DNA of 64,000 nucleotides, taken from the NCBI GenBank assembly GCA_022703505.1, contig JAKLDN010000002.1:558001-622000 (forward strand). The letters run 5' to 3'. Below, in pieces: positions 32,939 to 40,855 of this stretch (position 1 is the first letter of the stretch; each line of letters opens with the position of its first letter). The DNA comes from Spirochaetota bacterium. Lineage in GTDB: Bacteria > Spirochaetota > Spirochaetia > Treponematales > UBA12059. The notes under the pieces were generated by a model. It worked only from the letters and a program-made list of their open reading frames with translations, was not told the origin of the DNA and made no database searches. A program made the translations under genes and the position numbers.

Positions 32939-35900
32939 TCACTGAGAACTCAGCTCCAAGATCAGTTCCACTTCGCCCCGGGAGAGCTTGACCGCCCGGG
33001 CGATCTCCTCCACCTTCCAGCCCTGGTGGGCCAGCTTGCGGACGGTCTCCTGGGTGGACAGGGAGGGGGCGCCCGTCTCCTTCTTGGCGGCCCCGGCCTC
33101 CTGCTTGAGCAGGGTGCCCAGGAGCTTGAGCTGGTCCTGGGCCTGCTTGTTGAGCTCCTCCAGCCGGGTCTCGGTCCGGGCCAGCCACTCCCGGGCCTTC
33201 TGCACCTTTTCGATGCGGGCCTCGGTCTCCTCCAGGTCCTTGTCCAGGCCGGCCAGGCGGGACACGGCCTGGTCGACCCGGTCCCGGTCCTTGTCCAGGG
33301 AGTCCAGGGCGGCCCGGAGCTCGGCCATGCGGTCCGCCAGGGGTCGGACCCGCTGGTCGAGGTCCTTGACCTCCTGCTCGATCCCCCGCAGGGCCTCGAA
33401 GCTCTTGTCCACACCGTCCGCGGTGGTATCCAGCAGGGCGCTCTTCTTTTCCAGGCGGTCGAACTTGGTCCCCGCCTCCTCGGCCAGGCCCGAGAGCCTG
33501 CGGAACTCGGTCTGGAGGTCCGTGAGGGAATCCCGGCTCTCGGTGACCGAGGCCAGCTTGCGGTCCACTTCCTGGGAGAGCCCCAGGAGGCGTTTGAAGT
33601 CCTCCTCCAGGGTGTCGATCCTGCGCTTTTCCGCCAGGAAGCGGCTGACCTTCTGGTCCGTCTCGTCCTCCAGGCGCTTGATCCTCTGGAACTGGGTCTC
33701 CAACTCCGTGATCTCGCCCTTCCGGGCCTCCAGCCGGGCCAGGTCGCCCTTGAGGGTCTCTATGGTGACGCGAAGGTTGTTCTGCAGTTCGTCCGCCCGC
33801 TCGAAGAGCTTGGTCTGGGCGGTGAAGGCCTTGACCCGGGCGTCCATGTCCGCGAGGGTCCGGGCCCGCTCGCCGGATTCCCGTTCGAAGCGCTCGGCGA
33901 AACGCTTGGCCTCGGTCTCCGTCTTGCCGGCGTAGTCCTCCGCGGAGCGCCGGAAGGCCTGCAGGGCCTGGTCCATCTCCGCGGCCAGCTCCCGGCTGCG
34001 CCGCTGGGAGTCCGCGGACATGGCCTCGTAGGACCGGCCGAAGCCCTCCAGGGCCTGAGCGATCTTCTGGGTGAGCTCCTGACGGAACCGGGCCGCCTCG
34101 GCCTGAGCGGCCTGGGTGTCCCGGGCCAGGGCTTCCCGGAACTCCTTGCCCTCCCGGGATGCCTGGTCCGCGGATTCCGACAAGGCGCGTAGCCGGGTTT
34201 CCAGGTCCCGGGCGGCTTCCTTGATCTTCTCCCGGCCGTCCACCTGGAAGCGCTCCAGTTCCGCACGGACGACCGCGTCCGCCGCGGCCTTGGCTTCCGC
34301 CAGCTCCGCCCGCACCGAATCCCGCAGGGAAGCCAGGGAGCCGTCGGCGGATTCCATCTGGTCCGTGATCCCGTCCCGGAAGGCCTGGGCCTGGGCGGAG
34401 AGCTTGCCCATCTGGTCGAAGAGGGAAGCCTGGAGGGATCCCAGAGCTACCCGGAGTTCCTCGGCCGCGGCCTTGGCGGTCTCCCGGTTGGCGGTCTGGG
34501 ACTCTTCGGACAGGGCCGCCAGCCGGGTATCCAGATCGCCCTGCCATTCCGCAAGGCGCCGCTCGATATTCTCGCTCCGGGCCTTGAGGTCCGCGAAGAA
34601 TTCGTCCTCGAAGACCTTGAGCTTTTCGGAGACGCTCTGGTAGGCCGAGGCCTTGAGTACGTTGATCTCCTTCTCCACCGCCTCCATGTTGCCCCGGACC
34701 CGGGACGCCTCGGCCAGGATCTCGCCCTCGAAAGCCGACTGCCGGGCCGCCAGGTCCTTGCCGAAGAGGGCGAAGTCCTCCTCCACCCGTTTTTCCGTGC
34801 CCGCCATGGCGGCCCGGAGGGTCTCCTCCATCTTCTGGATGTCCACGTTGGATTCCGAGAGGCGCTCGAACTTGTACTCCACCTCCGCCCGGTATTCCTC
34901 CACCCGGCGCCCGAAGTCCTCGAAGGTCTTCTTCTCCAGGGCCGCGGCCTCCCGGACCATCTTCTCGTGGATCCCCGACAGTACGGAACGGATCTCCTTC
35001 TCCATCTCCTTGCCCGAGGCGTCGTACTTGGCCAGTTCCGCCCGAAGCTCCGCCTGCCGTGCGGCCAACTCGTCCTGGTGGGCCTTGAGCTGGTCCTTGA
35101 TCTTGGCCTGGAGGGCCTGGGCCAGTTCCAGGGCCCGGGCCTCGATCTTGTCGAAGCGTGCGGACGCCAGGCCCTCGGCCTTTTCCGCCCGGGTGTCGAG
35201 CTCGTCGATGCGGGCGGCCAGCAGTTCCGTCTGGCCGGAAATCTCGGACCGGGCGGCGTCCAACAGCCCCCGGGCCTCCTGCTGCCACTCCGCCTTGAAG
35301 CCCTTGACCAGTCCCTGGGTCTCCAGGACGCGCTCCTTGGCGGCCTCCTGGATGGCCTTGAGCTTGGAGTCCAGGGCCTCCTTCAGGCGTTCGCCCCGGG
35401 TCTCGATCTGCTCCCGGAACTTCTCGTAGGTCGAGTCCTCCAGGCGCTCCGCTTCGTCCTGGGCCTTGCGGAAGGCCGAGGACAGGAGCTTCTCCATCTC
35501 CACGTACCGGGCCTTGGCCTGGTCGTTCGCCTCCCGGTAGAACAAGGCCACCTGTTCCCGGCGCTGCTCGGTCTCCTCCCGGAGGGCCTCGACCTCCTCC
35601 ACCGTGGCGTCCAGGCGGCTCCGGGCCTCCTCGACGATCCCCTCCCGGGCGGCTTCCAAGGCCTTCCGGGCGTCCTCGGCGAAGCGCTCCCGTAGGAGGG
35701 GCACCTCCGCGTCGATCCGGGTCAGGGCCTCCTCGGAGTCCTTGAGCTTCCGGGCCAGCTGGTCCGCGAAAAGGCTTTCCTCGTGGATCCGTTTCAGGTT
35801 CTCGTCCACCCGGCCGGTCATGTCCGAAAGCCGGGCCAGGACCCCGTCGTATTCCGCCAGCCTTGTACCCATGGCGTCCAGGGAGTCGGACCGGGATTCC

Positions 35901-36151
35901 AGCTCGTCCTGGGCTTCCTTGACCCGCTTCAGGACTTCCTTGGCCGCCTTGGAGCGTACGTCCAGCTCTATGCCGTAGGACTTCAGGTCCTCGGACCGCT
36001 GGTCCACGTAGGCCGCCAGGTCCTCCCGGATACGGTCCGTGAATTTCTTGACCTTTTCCAGGGACCGGTTGTCCCGGTCCAGGAAGCGGTATACGGCCAG
36101 GACGATGGCCACGATGGCGAGGGTTATGAGGTTGCCCGGGTCGAACAGCAT
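32939..36151 (-). CDS. SpiroCoCo family giant coiled-coil protein
   Basis: 1070 residues from the ATG at 36151 (AGGGAG 6 nt upstream). One membrane segment near the N-terminus (about 7-25, NLITLAIVAIVLAVYRFLD) is followed by about 970 residues of nearly unbroken coiled coil rich in Glu, Arg, Ala and Leu. The C-terminus is a small globular helix-turn-helix-like segment (VRKLAHQGWKVEEIARAVKL then SRGEVELILELSSQ). Long coiled-coil proteins of this type are typical of spirochaetes, where cytoplasmic filaments and cell-shape scaffolds are built from such proteins; the exact role is unknown. Promoter at 36241-36269. Confidence 0.85.
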   Translation of the reverse strand: MLFDPGNLITLAIVAIVLAVYRFLDRDNRSLEKVKKFTDRIREDLAAYVDQRSEDLKSYGIELDVRSKAAKEVLKRVKEAQDELESRSDSLDAMGTRLAEYDGVLARLSDMTGRVDENLKRIHEESLFADQLARKLKDSEEALTRIDAEVPLLRERFAEDARKALEAAREGIVEEARSRLDATVEEVEALREETEQRREQVALFYREANDQAKARYVEMEKLLSSAFRKAQDEAERLEDSTYEKFREQIETRGERLKEALDSKLKAIQEAAKERVLETQGLVKGFKAEWQQEARGLLDAARSEISGQTELLAARIDELDTRAEKAEGLASARFDKIEARALELAQALQAKIKDQLKAHQDELAARQAELRAELAKYDASGKEMEKEIRSVLSGIHEKMVREAAALEKKTFEDFGRRVEEYRAEVEYKFERLSESNVDIQKMEETLRAAMAGTEKRVEEDFALFGKDLAARQSAFEGEILAEASRVRGNMEAVEKEINVLKASAYQSVSEKLKVFEDEFFADLKARSENIERRLAEWQGDLDTRLAALSEESQTANRETAKAAAEELRVALGSLQASLFDQMGKLSAQAQAFRDGITDQMESADGSLASLRDSVRAELAEAKAAADAVVRAELERFQVDGREKIKEAARDLETRLRALSESADQASREGKEFREALARDTQAAQAEAARFRQELTQKIAQALEGFGRSYEAMSADSQRRSRELAAEMDQALQAFRRSAEDYAGKTETEAKRFAERFERESGERARTLADMDARVKAFTAQTKLFERADELQNNLRVTIETLKGDLARLEARKGEITELETQFQRIKRLEDETDQKVSRFLAEKRRIDTLEEDFKRLLGLSQEVDRKLASVTESRDSLTDLQTEFRRLSGLAEEAGTKFDRLEKKSALLDTTADGVDKSFEALRGIEQEVKDLDQRVRPLADRMAELRAALDSLDKDRDRVDQAVSRLAGLDKDLEETEARIEKVQKAREWLARTETRLEELNKQAQDQLKLLGTLLKQEAGAAKKETGAPSLSTQETVRKLAHQGWKVEEIARAVKLSRGEVELILELSSQ

Positions 36152-36240
36152 GCGGCGCTCCCTGCTGGGGGTGAGGGTTCGGGCGAGCCCGGTCCGCATG
36201 AGCCGCCGCTCGGCGCGGACCGTCCGACCGTTCAGGCCGA

Positions 36241-36269
36241 AGTATATACCATGCGGGCCGGCAAATGAA
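36241..36269 (-). promoter_or_regulatory. Promoter of the SpiroCoCo gene
   Basis: On the complement, TTCATT (36264-36269), 17 nt, TATACT (36241-36246), about 90 nt before the ATG. Confidence 0.6.
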
Positions 36270-36313
36270 GAACCGACTTAACTATTCCAGGACTTAACCT
36301 CGGAGGTCACGGT

Positions 36314-36458
36314 AAGCCCTGGAACCATAGATCCGACAGGATGAACAAGATTAAAAACGATGAACAGGATAGAAATTGGAGAGTCGGTCAATCTCCATCC
36401 TTTCTTGTTAATCCTGTTCCATCCTGTACATCTTGTTAGACCTATGGTTCCAAGCCCT
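36314..36458. repeat. ACAGGATGR array element with terminal inverted repeats and flanking direct repeat
   Basis: AAGCCCT occurs at both edges (36314-36320 and 36452-36458), directly outside a perfect 10-bp terminal inverted repeat (GGAACCATAG at 36321-36330, CTATGGTTCC at 36442-36451). Inside lie ACAGGAT/AACAGGATA-type units and their inverse (AATCCTGTTCCATCCTGT). The 131-bp unit looks like a miniature transposable element. An adjoining GGACTTAACCTCGGAGGTCACGG (from 36290) resembles the end of the elements at 32721 and 57427. No gene is seen in the 36152-36481 gap. Confidence 0.75.
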
Positions 36459-36481
36459 GCCCTGCTGGTCGGTCGACTTAT

Positions 36482-37297
36482 CTAGGCGCTGATTTCGCGG
36501 CTGCGGCGTGCGGCGGCGTCCACGGCGTCCATGACGATGGACCGGAAGGCCCGGCGCTCCATGACGTGGATCCCCGCGATCGTGGTGCCCGCGGGGGAGG
36601 CGACGATGTCCTTGAGCTCCCCGGGGTGCATGCCCGATTCCAGGATGATCCGGGCCGCCCCCTGGAGGGTCTGGGCGGCGAATTCGTAGGCCGCCTCCCG
36701 GCTCATCCCGTTCAGGACCGCCCCGTCCGCCAGGGACTCGATGAAGAGGAAGACGAAGGCCGGCCCGGACCCGGAGAGGGCGGTCACGGTATCCAGCCAC
36801 TCCTCCTCCACCAGACGCGCCCGGCCGGCCCGGCGGAAGATCCCGAGGATCTCCTCCACCTCCTCGGGGCTCACCCCCTCGTCCGCGCAGACCGCCGTCA
36901 TCCCCAGGCCCACGGACAGGGCTATGTTGGGCATGATGCGGACGATCCGGGGAGGGGTGGCGAAGAAACTGCGCAGCCGGGCGATGGAGACCCCGGCCGC
37001 CATGGAAATCAGGACGGTGTCCGGGGACATCCCCGGGGCGGCCTGGGTCAGCACGGAGGCGACGGCCTTGGGCTTGACCGCCAGGAGGACCCGGTCGGCG
37101 TTCCGGGCCAGGTCCTCCGGGGACTCCTGGACGAGAAGGCCGTGCCGCTCCGCGAGGCGCTCCGCCCGAGGCCGGGTGCGGTTCCAGATGAGGCCCCGGC
37201 CCTCCCCGATGGCAGGCCCCAGGGAATCCAGGAGTATCTCGACGATGCGACCGGCTCCCATGAAGCCGAAGGTCCGGGAGGAATCCGAAGTGTCCAT
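36482..37297 (-). CDS. proC: Pyrroline-5-carboxylate reductase
   Basis: 271 residues from the ATG at 37297, the usual ProC length; last step of proline synthesis, reducing pyrroline-5-carboxylate with NAD(P)H. The Rossmann start is TFGFMGAGRIVEILLDS. Further family text: LAVKPKAVASVLTQ, RIMPNIALSVGLGMTAVC and the C-terminal signature (TALSGSGPAFVFLFIESLAD, then GAARIILESGMHPGELKDIV). An ATG 51 nt upstream is rejected: the promoter -10 (TATCCT) sits 7 nt before the chosen start and there is no Shine-Dalgarno, so the mRNA is probably leaderless. Confidence 0.95.
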   Translation of the reverse strand: MDTSDSSRTFGFMGAGRIVEILLDSLGPAIGEGRGLIWNRTRPRAERLAERHGLLVQESPEDLARNADRVLLAVKPKAVASVLTQAAPGMSPDTVLISMAAGVSIARLRSFFATPPRIVRIMPNIALSVGLGMTAVCADEGVSPEEVEEILGIFRRAGRARLVEEEWLDTVTALSGSGPAFVFLFIESLADGAVLNGMSREAAYEFAAQTLQGAARIILESGMHPGELKDIVASPAGTTIAGIHVMERRAFRSIVMDAVDAAARRSREISA

Positions 37298-37304
37298 GCC
37301 CGAT

Positions 37305-37333
37305 AGGATAAAGAAATCCGTCCCGATGGGGAA
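37305..37333 (-). promoter_or_regulatory. proC promoter, predicted leaderless
   Basis: On the complement, TTCCCC (37328-37333), 17 nt, TATCCT (37305-37310), then 7 nt to the ATG. Confidence 0.65.
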
Positions 37334-37362
37334 GTCGAGGGGATTCATATATCAGAAGCGGC

Positions 37363-37391
37363 TTGCGAACCCCGGCGCGTGCGCATAGAAT
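37363..37391 (+). promoter_or_regulatory. Promoter of the 37449 gene
   Basis: TTGCGA (37363-37368), 17 nt, TAGAAT (37386-37391), about 57 nt before the GTG start; divergent from the proC promoter. Confidence 0.7.
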
Positions 37392-37448
37392 GTAAGGGCC
37401 GGGGCTGCTTGTTCGAACGATAGACGAGGTCCCGCGGGGAAGTGCGAC

Positions 37449-39104
37449 GTGTCCGACGAAATAGATCCCGAAATAGCGGCGCTGCTGGGTACGGATACCG
37501 GCCCCAAGGGCCCGGCGGAACGGAAGTCCGCCGCCGACACTCCCGATTTCGACTCCCTGTTCGGGGGCGCCGGAGTCGTCATGGAGGAACGGAACAAGGC
37601 GGAATTCGACGTCGACCTGACCCGGGCCCGGATAGCCCCGGTCACCAAGGATCAGGAGTCCGTGCCGAACGACTTCTTCTCCGACCCGGACTTCTACCGG
37701 AAGGCCCTGGCCGCGGAAGGGGAGGAATCTCAGAAGCTCCACGCCCTCCTGTCCAAGTACCTCCAGACCAAGGACCCCAAGGATCGGGGGGTCTACCGCC
37801 AGCAGTTGATCCCGGCCTACTGGAACCTCCTGCACCGGGTCGCCCTCAAGTGCGCGTCCCCGGGCTTCCCGATTGCCAAGCAGGTCCTGCTCCGGTACGG
37901 CGTCCTGCTACCCACCCTCCTTTCGCCGGAACAGCAGGACATGATCCAGCGGGTGGTCCACAAGAAGGAGCTGGACGAGCCCTTCTATTATATGGACGAG
38001 TGGCTCCGGGCGGTCGCCCTGGGTCATGTGGGGCAGAGCGCCACGGACGAGGTGAAGTCCCGGTCCGGGGACGACCGCGCCCGGTTCAACGCCATCCTCC
38101 AGAAGGTGCAGGGCAAGAAGGAGACTGCGGAGAGCCTGATGAAGGCCAAGGCCGAGACCCGGCGAACCCTGGAAGGCCTCCTGCGGGAAAAGCTGGACCT
38201 CCTGGCCCAGCACGACTCCGTGCCGGGCTTCTACCACGTCCCGGCTCCCTATACCGAAGCCCAGAAGAAGGTCATGTCGGAGTTCCAGGAGGTGTTCCGG
38301 GCCATGCTCCAGGCGGACAAGGAACTCGGGTCCTCCATCGAGGCCTTCAAGGACGCCACGGCGGAGCTGGAATCGGTCCGCCAGAAGATGGACGGCCTGG
38401 AGGAGGACGTGAAGGCGAACTTCCAGGCCCTGGCCCAGGAGTTCGAGACGGCCCGCCAGATGACCAAGCTCTGCGTCGGGCGCCAGGGAAATCATTTCCC
38501 GGTCCTGACCCGGGAGTACTTCCACGGGGGCTCCCGGGACGTCGGCTCCCGGGAAAACGTCGCCCGGCTCCTGGCCTGGATCGAGGGGATCGATACCCAG
38601 GCTTTCTGCCGGCCCTACAAGAACACCCTGAACCGTATCGTGCCCTACGTGGTGATCCTGCCTACCTACGGGGATTTCGGGATCTGCTGGGAGCCCTTCG
38701 ACAAGTTCAACCGCGCCACCAGCCGGGGCCGCCTGGCGGTGCCCCTGTATCCCAAGAGCCTCCAGCTGGCGGTGGTGACCGCCGTGGCGGACCTGAGGTG
38801 GCAGGTGGCCAAGGAGAAGGCCTCGTACTACTGGATGGAGGAGGGCCTCACGGGCAACTACTACCAGTGGTTCACGTCCAAGAAGATGAAGGGCGACGTC
38901 AAGGAGTTCTTCATCCAGGACTACATCCTGTGGATCACGAAGGAGAGCGAGGGGACCCAGAAGCTGGACAAGGAGGTCCGCGGGGTCTTCTGGCGGTACA
39001 TGCCCTTCGCCCAGGAGATCAAGGACAAGCTGAAGACCCGGAGCTACGTCTACCAGGAGCTCTACCAGAAGGACATCAACCGCTCGATGTCCGACGGGTA
39101 CTGA
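37449..39104 (+). CDS. Conserved cytosolic hypothetical protein
   Basis: 551 residues, GTG start. No signal peptide or membrane segment. An acidic, low-complexity N-terminus (MSDEIDPEIAALLGTD, then PDFDSLFGGAG) resembles an interaction tail. A helical middle (about 200-345) contains a coiled-coil stretch (SIEAFKDATAELESVRQKMD). The C-terminal ~200 residues are globular and Trp/Tyr-rich (NRIVPYVVILPTYGDFGICW). Family not recognised; the length and composition suggest a genuine lineage-conserved protein. Its last 29 nt overlap the end of the convergent EamA gene. Confidence 0.8.
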   Translation: MSDEIDPEIAALLGTDTGPKGPAERKSAADTPDFDSLFGGAGVVMEERNKAEFDVDLTRARIAPVTKDQESVPNDFFSDPDFYRKALAAEGEESQKLHALLSKYLQTKDPKDRGVYRQQLIPAYWNLLHRVALKCASPGFPIAKQVLLRYGVLLPTLLSPEQQDMIQRVVHKKELDEPFYYMDEWLRAVALGHVGQSATDEVKSRSGDDRARFNAILQKVQGKKETAESLMKAKAETRRTLEGLLREKLDLLAQHDSVPGFYHVPAPYTEAQKKVMSEFQEVFRAMLQADKELGSSIEAFKDATAELESVRQKMDGLEEDVKANFQALAQEFETARQMTKLCVGRQGNHFPVLTREYFHGGSRDVGSRENVARLLAWIEGIDTQAFCRPYKNTLNRIVPYVVILPTYGDFGICWEPFDKFNRATSRGRLAVPLYPKSLQLAVVTAVADLRWQVAKEKASYYWMEEGLTGNYYQWFTSKKMKGDVKEFFIQDYILWITKESEGTQKLDKEVRGVFWRYMPFAQEIKDKLKTRSYVYQELYQKDINRSMSDGY

Positions 39105-39963
39105 TCCCCGTAGCCAGGTACACCCCTCCGACCACCACGACTCCGCCCGCCGCCTGGAGGGGGGATAGGCGTTCCCCCAGGAGGGCGAAGGACGCCGCCA
39201 CGGAGACCACGGGTATCAGGTTGATGTGGACGTTGACGACCCCGGGTCCCAGGACCTCCAGGCCCGTGACGTAGAAGACCGTGGCCAGGGCGGACCCGAA
39301 GATCCCCAGGAAGAGGACGTTCAGGCCTACTCCCCAACCGAAACCGGCCCAATTCACCGTCTCGAACAGGGCGAAGGGCACGAAGCCCGCCATGCCGAAG
39401 AGGCTCTGCCAGAAGGTGATCTCCAGCCGGTCGTACCGGGACGCCAGGGGCCGGGTCAGGAAGCCGTAGCCGACCCACGCGAAGGCGGCCAGGAGCATGT
39501 AGAGGTAGCCGGCGGGGGATCGGCTGAACCGGAAGGATTCCGCCACCACGAGGCCGATCCCGGCGGCGCTCAGGATCGCGCCCGCGGCCTTCGAGGCCGA
39601 GAGGCGCGTGCGGAGGAAGGCGCTCTCCGCCAGGAGGGTGAACACGGGGATGGTCGCGGTCATGAGGCTGGCCTCGGAGGCGGAGATCCGCAGGATGCCG
39701 TTGTTCTCGAAGAAGAAGTAGGCCGTCACCCCCAATAGGCCGCTGGCGGCCATGCGGGCCGCGTCCGCCCGGTCCAGACGCGGAGGGCGGCGCCGTGCGG
39801 CCAGGAGCCCGGCCAACAGGATCCCGGCCACGGCGAAGCGGGCCAGGCCCAGGCTCATGGGGGGTAGGGCGCCCAGGGCTACTTTTATGCTGAGGAAGGT
39901 GAAACCCCAGATGAAGGAGGCCGTCAGGGAAGAAAGGACGGCCAGGCGGCGGGAGACGGCCAT
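39076..39963 (-). CDS. EamA/DMT family transporter
   Basis: 295 residues with ten membrane segments as two EamA repeats (SLTASFIWGFTFLSIKVALG at the start; the second repeat opens near LLAAFAWVGYGFLTRPLA). Drug/metabolite superfamily members export amino acids, nucleosides or other metabolites; substrate unknown. It starts 2 nt after the mazG stop, so the two are co-transcribed. The C-terminus overlaps the convergent gene by 29 nt. Confidence 0.92.
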   Translation of the reverse strand: MAVSRRLAVLSSLTASFIWGFTFLSIKVALGALPPMSLGLARFAVAGILLAGLLAARRRPPRLDRADAARMAASGLLGVTAYFFFENNGILRISASEASLMTATIPVFTLLAESAFLRTRLSASKAAGAILSAAGIGLVVAESFRFSRSPAGYLYMLLAAFAWVGYGFLTRPLASRYDRLEITFWQSLFGMAGFVPFALFETVNWAGFGWGVGLNVLFLGIFGSALATVFYVTGLEVLGPGVVNVHINLIPVVSVAASFALLGERLSPLQAAGGVVVVGGVYLATGISTRRTSSG

Positions 39964-39965
39964 GG

Positions 39966-40763
39966 TTACCGCGCGGGGCGGCCTTCCCCGGCCTTGGCCT
40001 CGTCCCAGAGCTCGTCCATCCGGGCCATGTTGTCCGCGGACAGGGGAAGCCCCTCCCGGGCCATGCCCTTCTCCACGTGGCGGAACCTACGGGAGAAGCG
40101 CTCCACCGCCCCGTGCAGGGCCACCGAGGGATCCACCCCCAGGGCCCGGGAAAGGTTCACCGCCGAAAAGAGGATGTCCCCGATCTCGGCCTCGAGGGCC
40201 GGTCGGTCCCCGGTTTCCCGGGCCTCCTCGGTCTCGGCGATCTCCTCCCGGAGCTTGGCGAAGACGTCCCGCACGTCGGTCCAGTCGAACCCGGCCTTGG
40301 CGGCCTTCTTCTGTAGCTTGTAGGCCCGCTCCAGGGGCGGCAGGGCCCGGGAGACCTCGTCCAGGACCGAGTCCTTGGGTCTCCGTCCCTCCACGGTCTC
40401 CTTGATCTCGTTCCACTGCCGGATCACCGCGTCCGGGGTGGAGGCCTCGCTGTCCCCGAAGACGTGGGGGTGGCGGCGGATGAGCTTGTCCGATATGGAG
40501 TCCAGGCAGTCGGCGACCGTGAAGAGTCCCCGCTCCTCGTACATGTGGGCGATCATGGTCGTAAGGAGGTAGAGGTCCCCGGCCTCCTCCCGGACATGGG
40601 CGGGGTCCTTCTCGTCGACGGCCTCCACGAGCTCGTAGGCTTCCTCCAGGAGGTTCCCCCGCAGGCTTTCCGGGGTCTGCTCCCGGTCCCAGGGACAGCC
40701 CTCCGGGGAGCGGAGGGTGCGTACGATTCCATGGAGGCGTTCGAAGGCGTCGGGGCTGCTCAT
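39966..40763 (-). CDS. mazG: Nucleoside triphosphate pyrophosphohydrolase MazG
   Basis: 265 residues, full-length two-domain MazG that hydrolyses NTPs to NMP and pyrophosphate. The signature LRSPEGCPWDREQTPESLRG opens the first domain, followed by the metal site EEAYELVEAV and REEAGDLYLL. The second domain has KAGFDWTDVRDVFAKLREEI and EAEIGDILFSAVNLSRALG. The ATG at 40763 begins the conserved region; no Shine-Dalgarno is visible. It is first in an operon with the EamA transporter. Confidence 0.95.
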   Translation of the reverse strand: MSSPDAFERLHGIVRTLRSPEGCPWDREQTPESLRGNLLEEAYELVEAVDEKDPAHVREEAGDLYLLTTMIAHMYEERGLFTVADCLDSISDKLIRRHPHVFGDSEASTPDAVIRQWNEIKETVEGRRPKDSVLDEVSRALPPLERAYKLQKKAAKAGFDWTDVRDVFAKLREEIAETEEARETGDRPALEAEIGDILFSAVNLSRALGVDPSVALHGAVERFSRRFRHVEKGMAREGLPLSADNMARMDELWDEAKAGEGRPAR

Positions 40764-40808
40764 GGGCCCACTCTGCCCCAAAGCGGGCCGGGGAGGCAAG
40801 TCCTCCCC

Positions 40809-40845
40809 GTCTGCACGAGTCCGGCTGCGCCGGACTCGTGCAGAC
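40809..40845. terminator. Perfect 17-bp hairpin between lipoprotein gene and mazG
   Basis: GTCTGCACGAGTCCGGC with its exact complement around a TGC loop. It lies just after the stop of the lipoprotein gene (40856, complement) and has no T-run. A termination or mRNA 3'-end role is likely. Confidence 0.65.
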
Positions 40846-40855
40846 GAAGCGGGCC

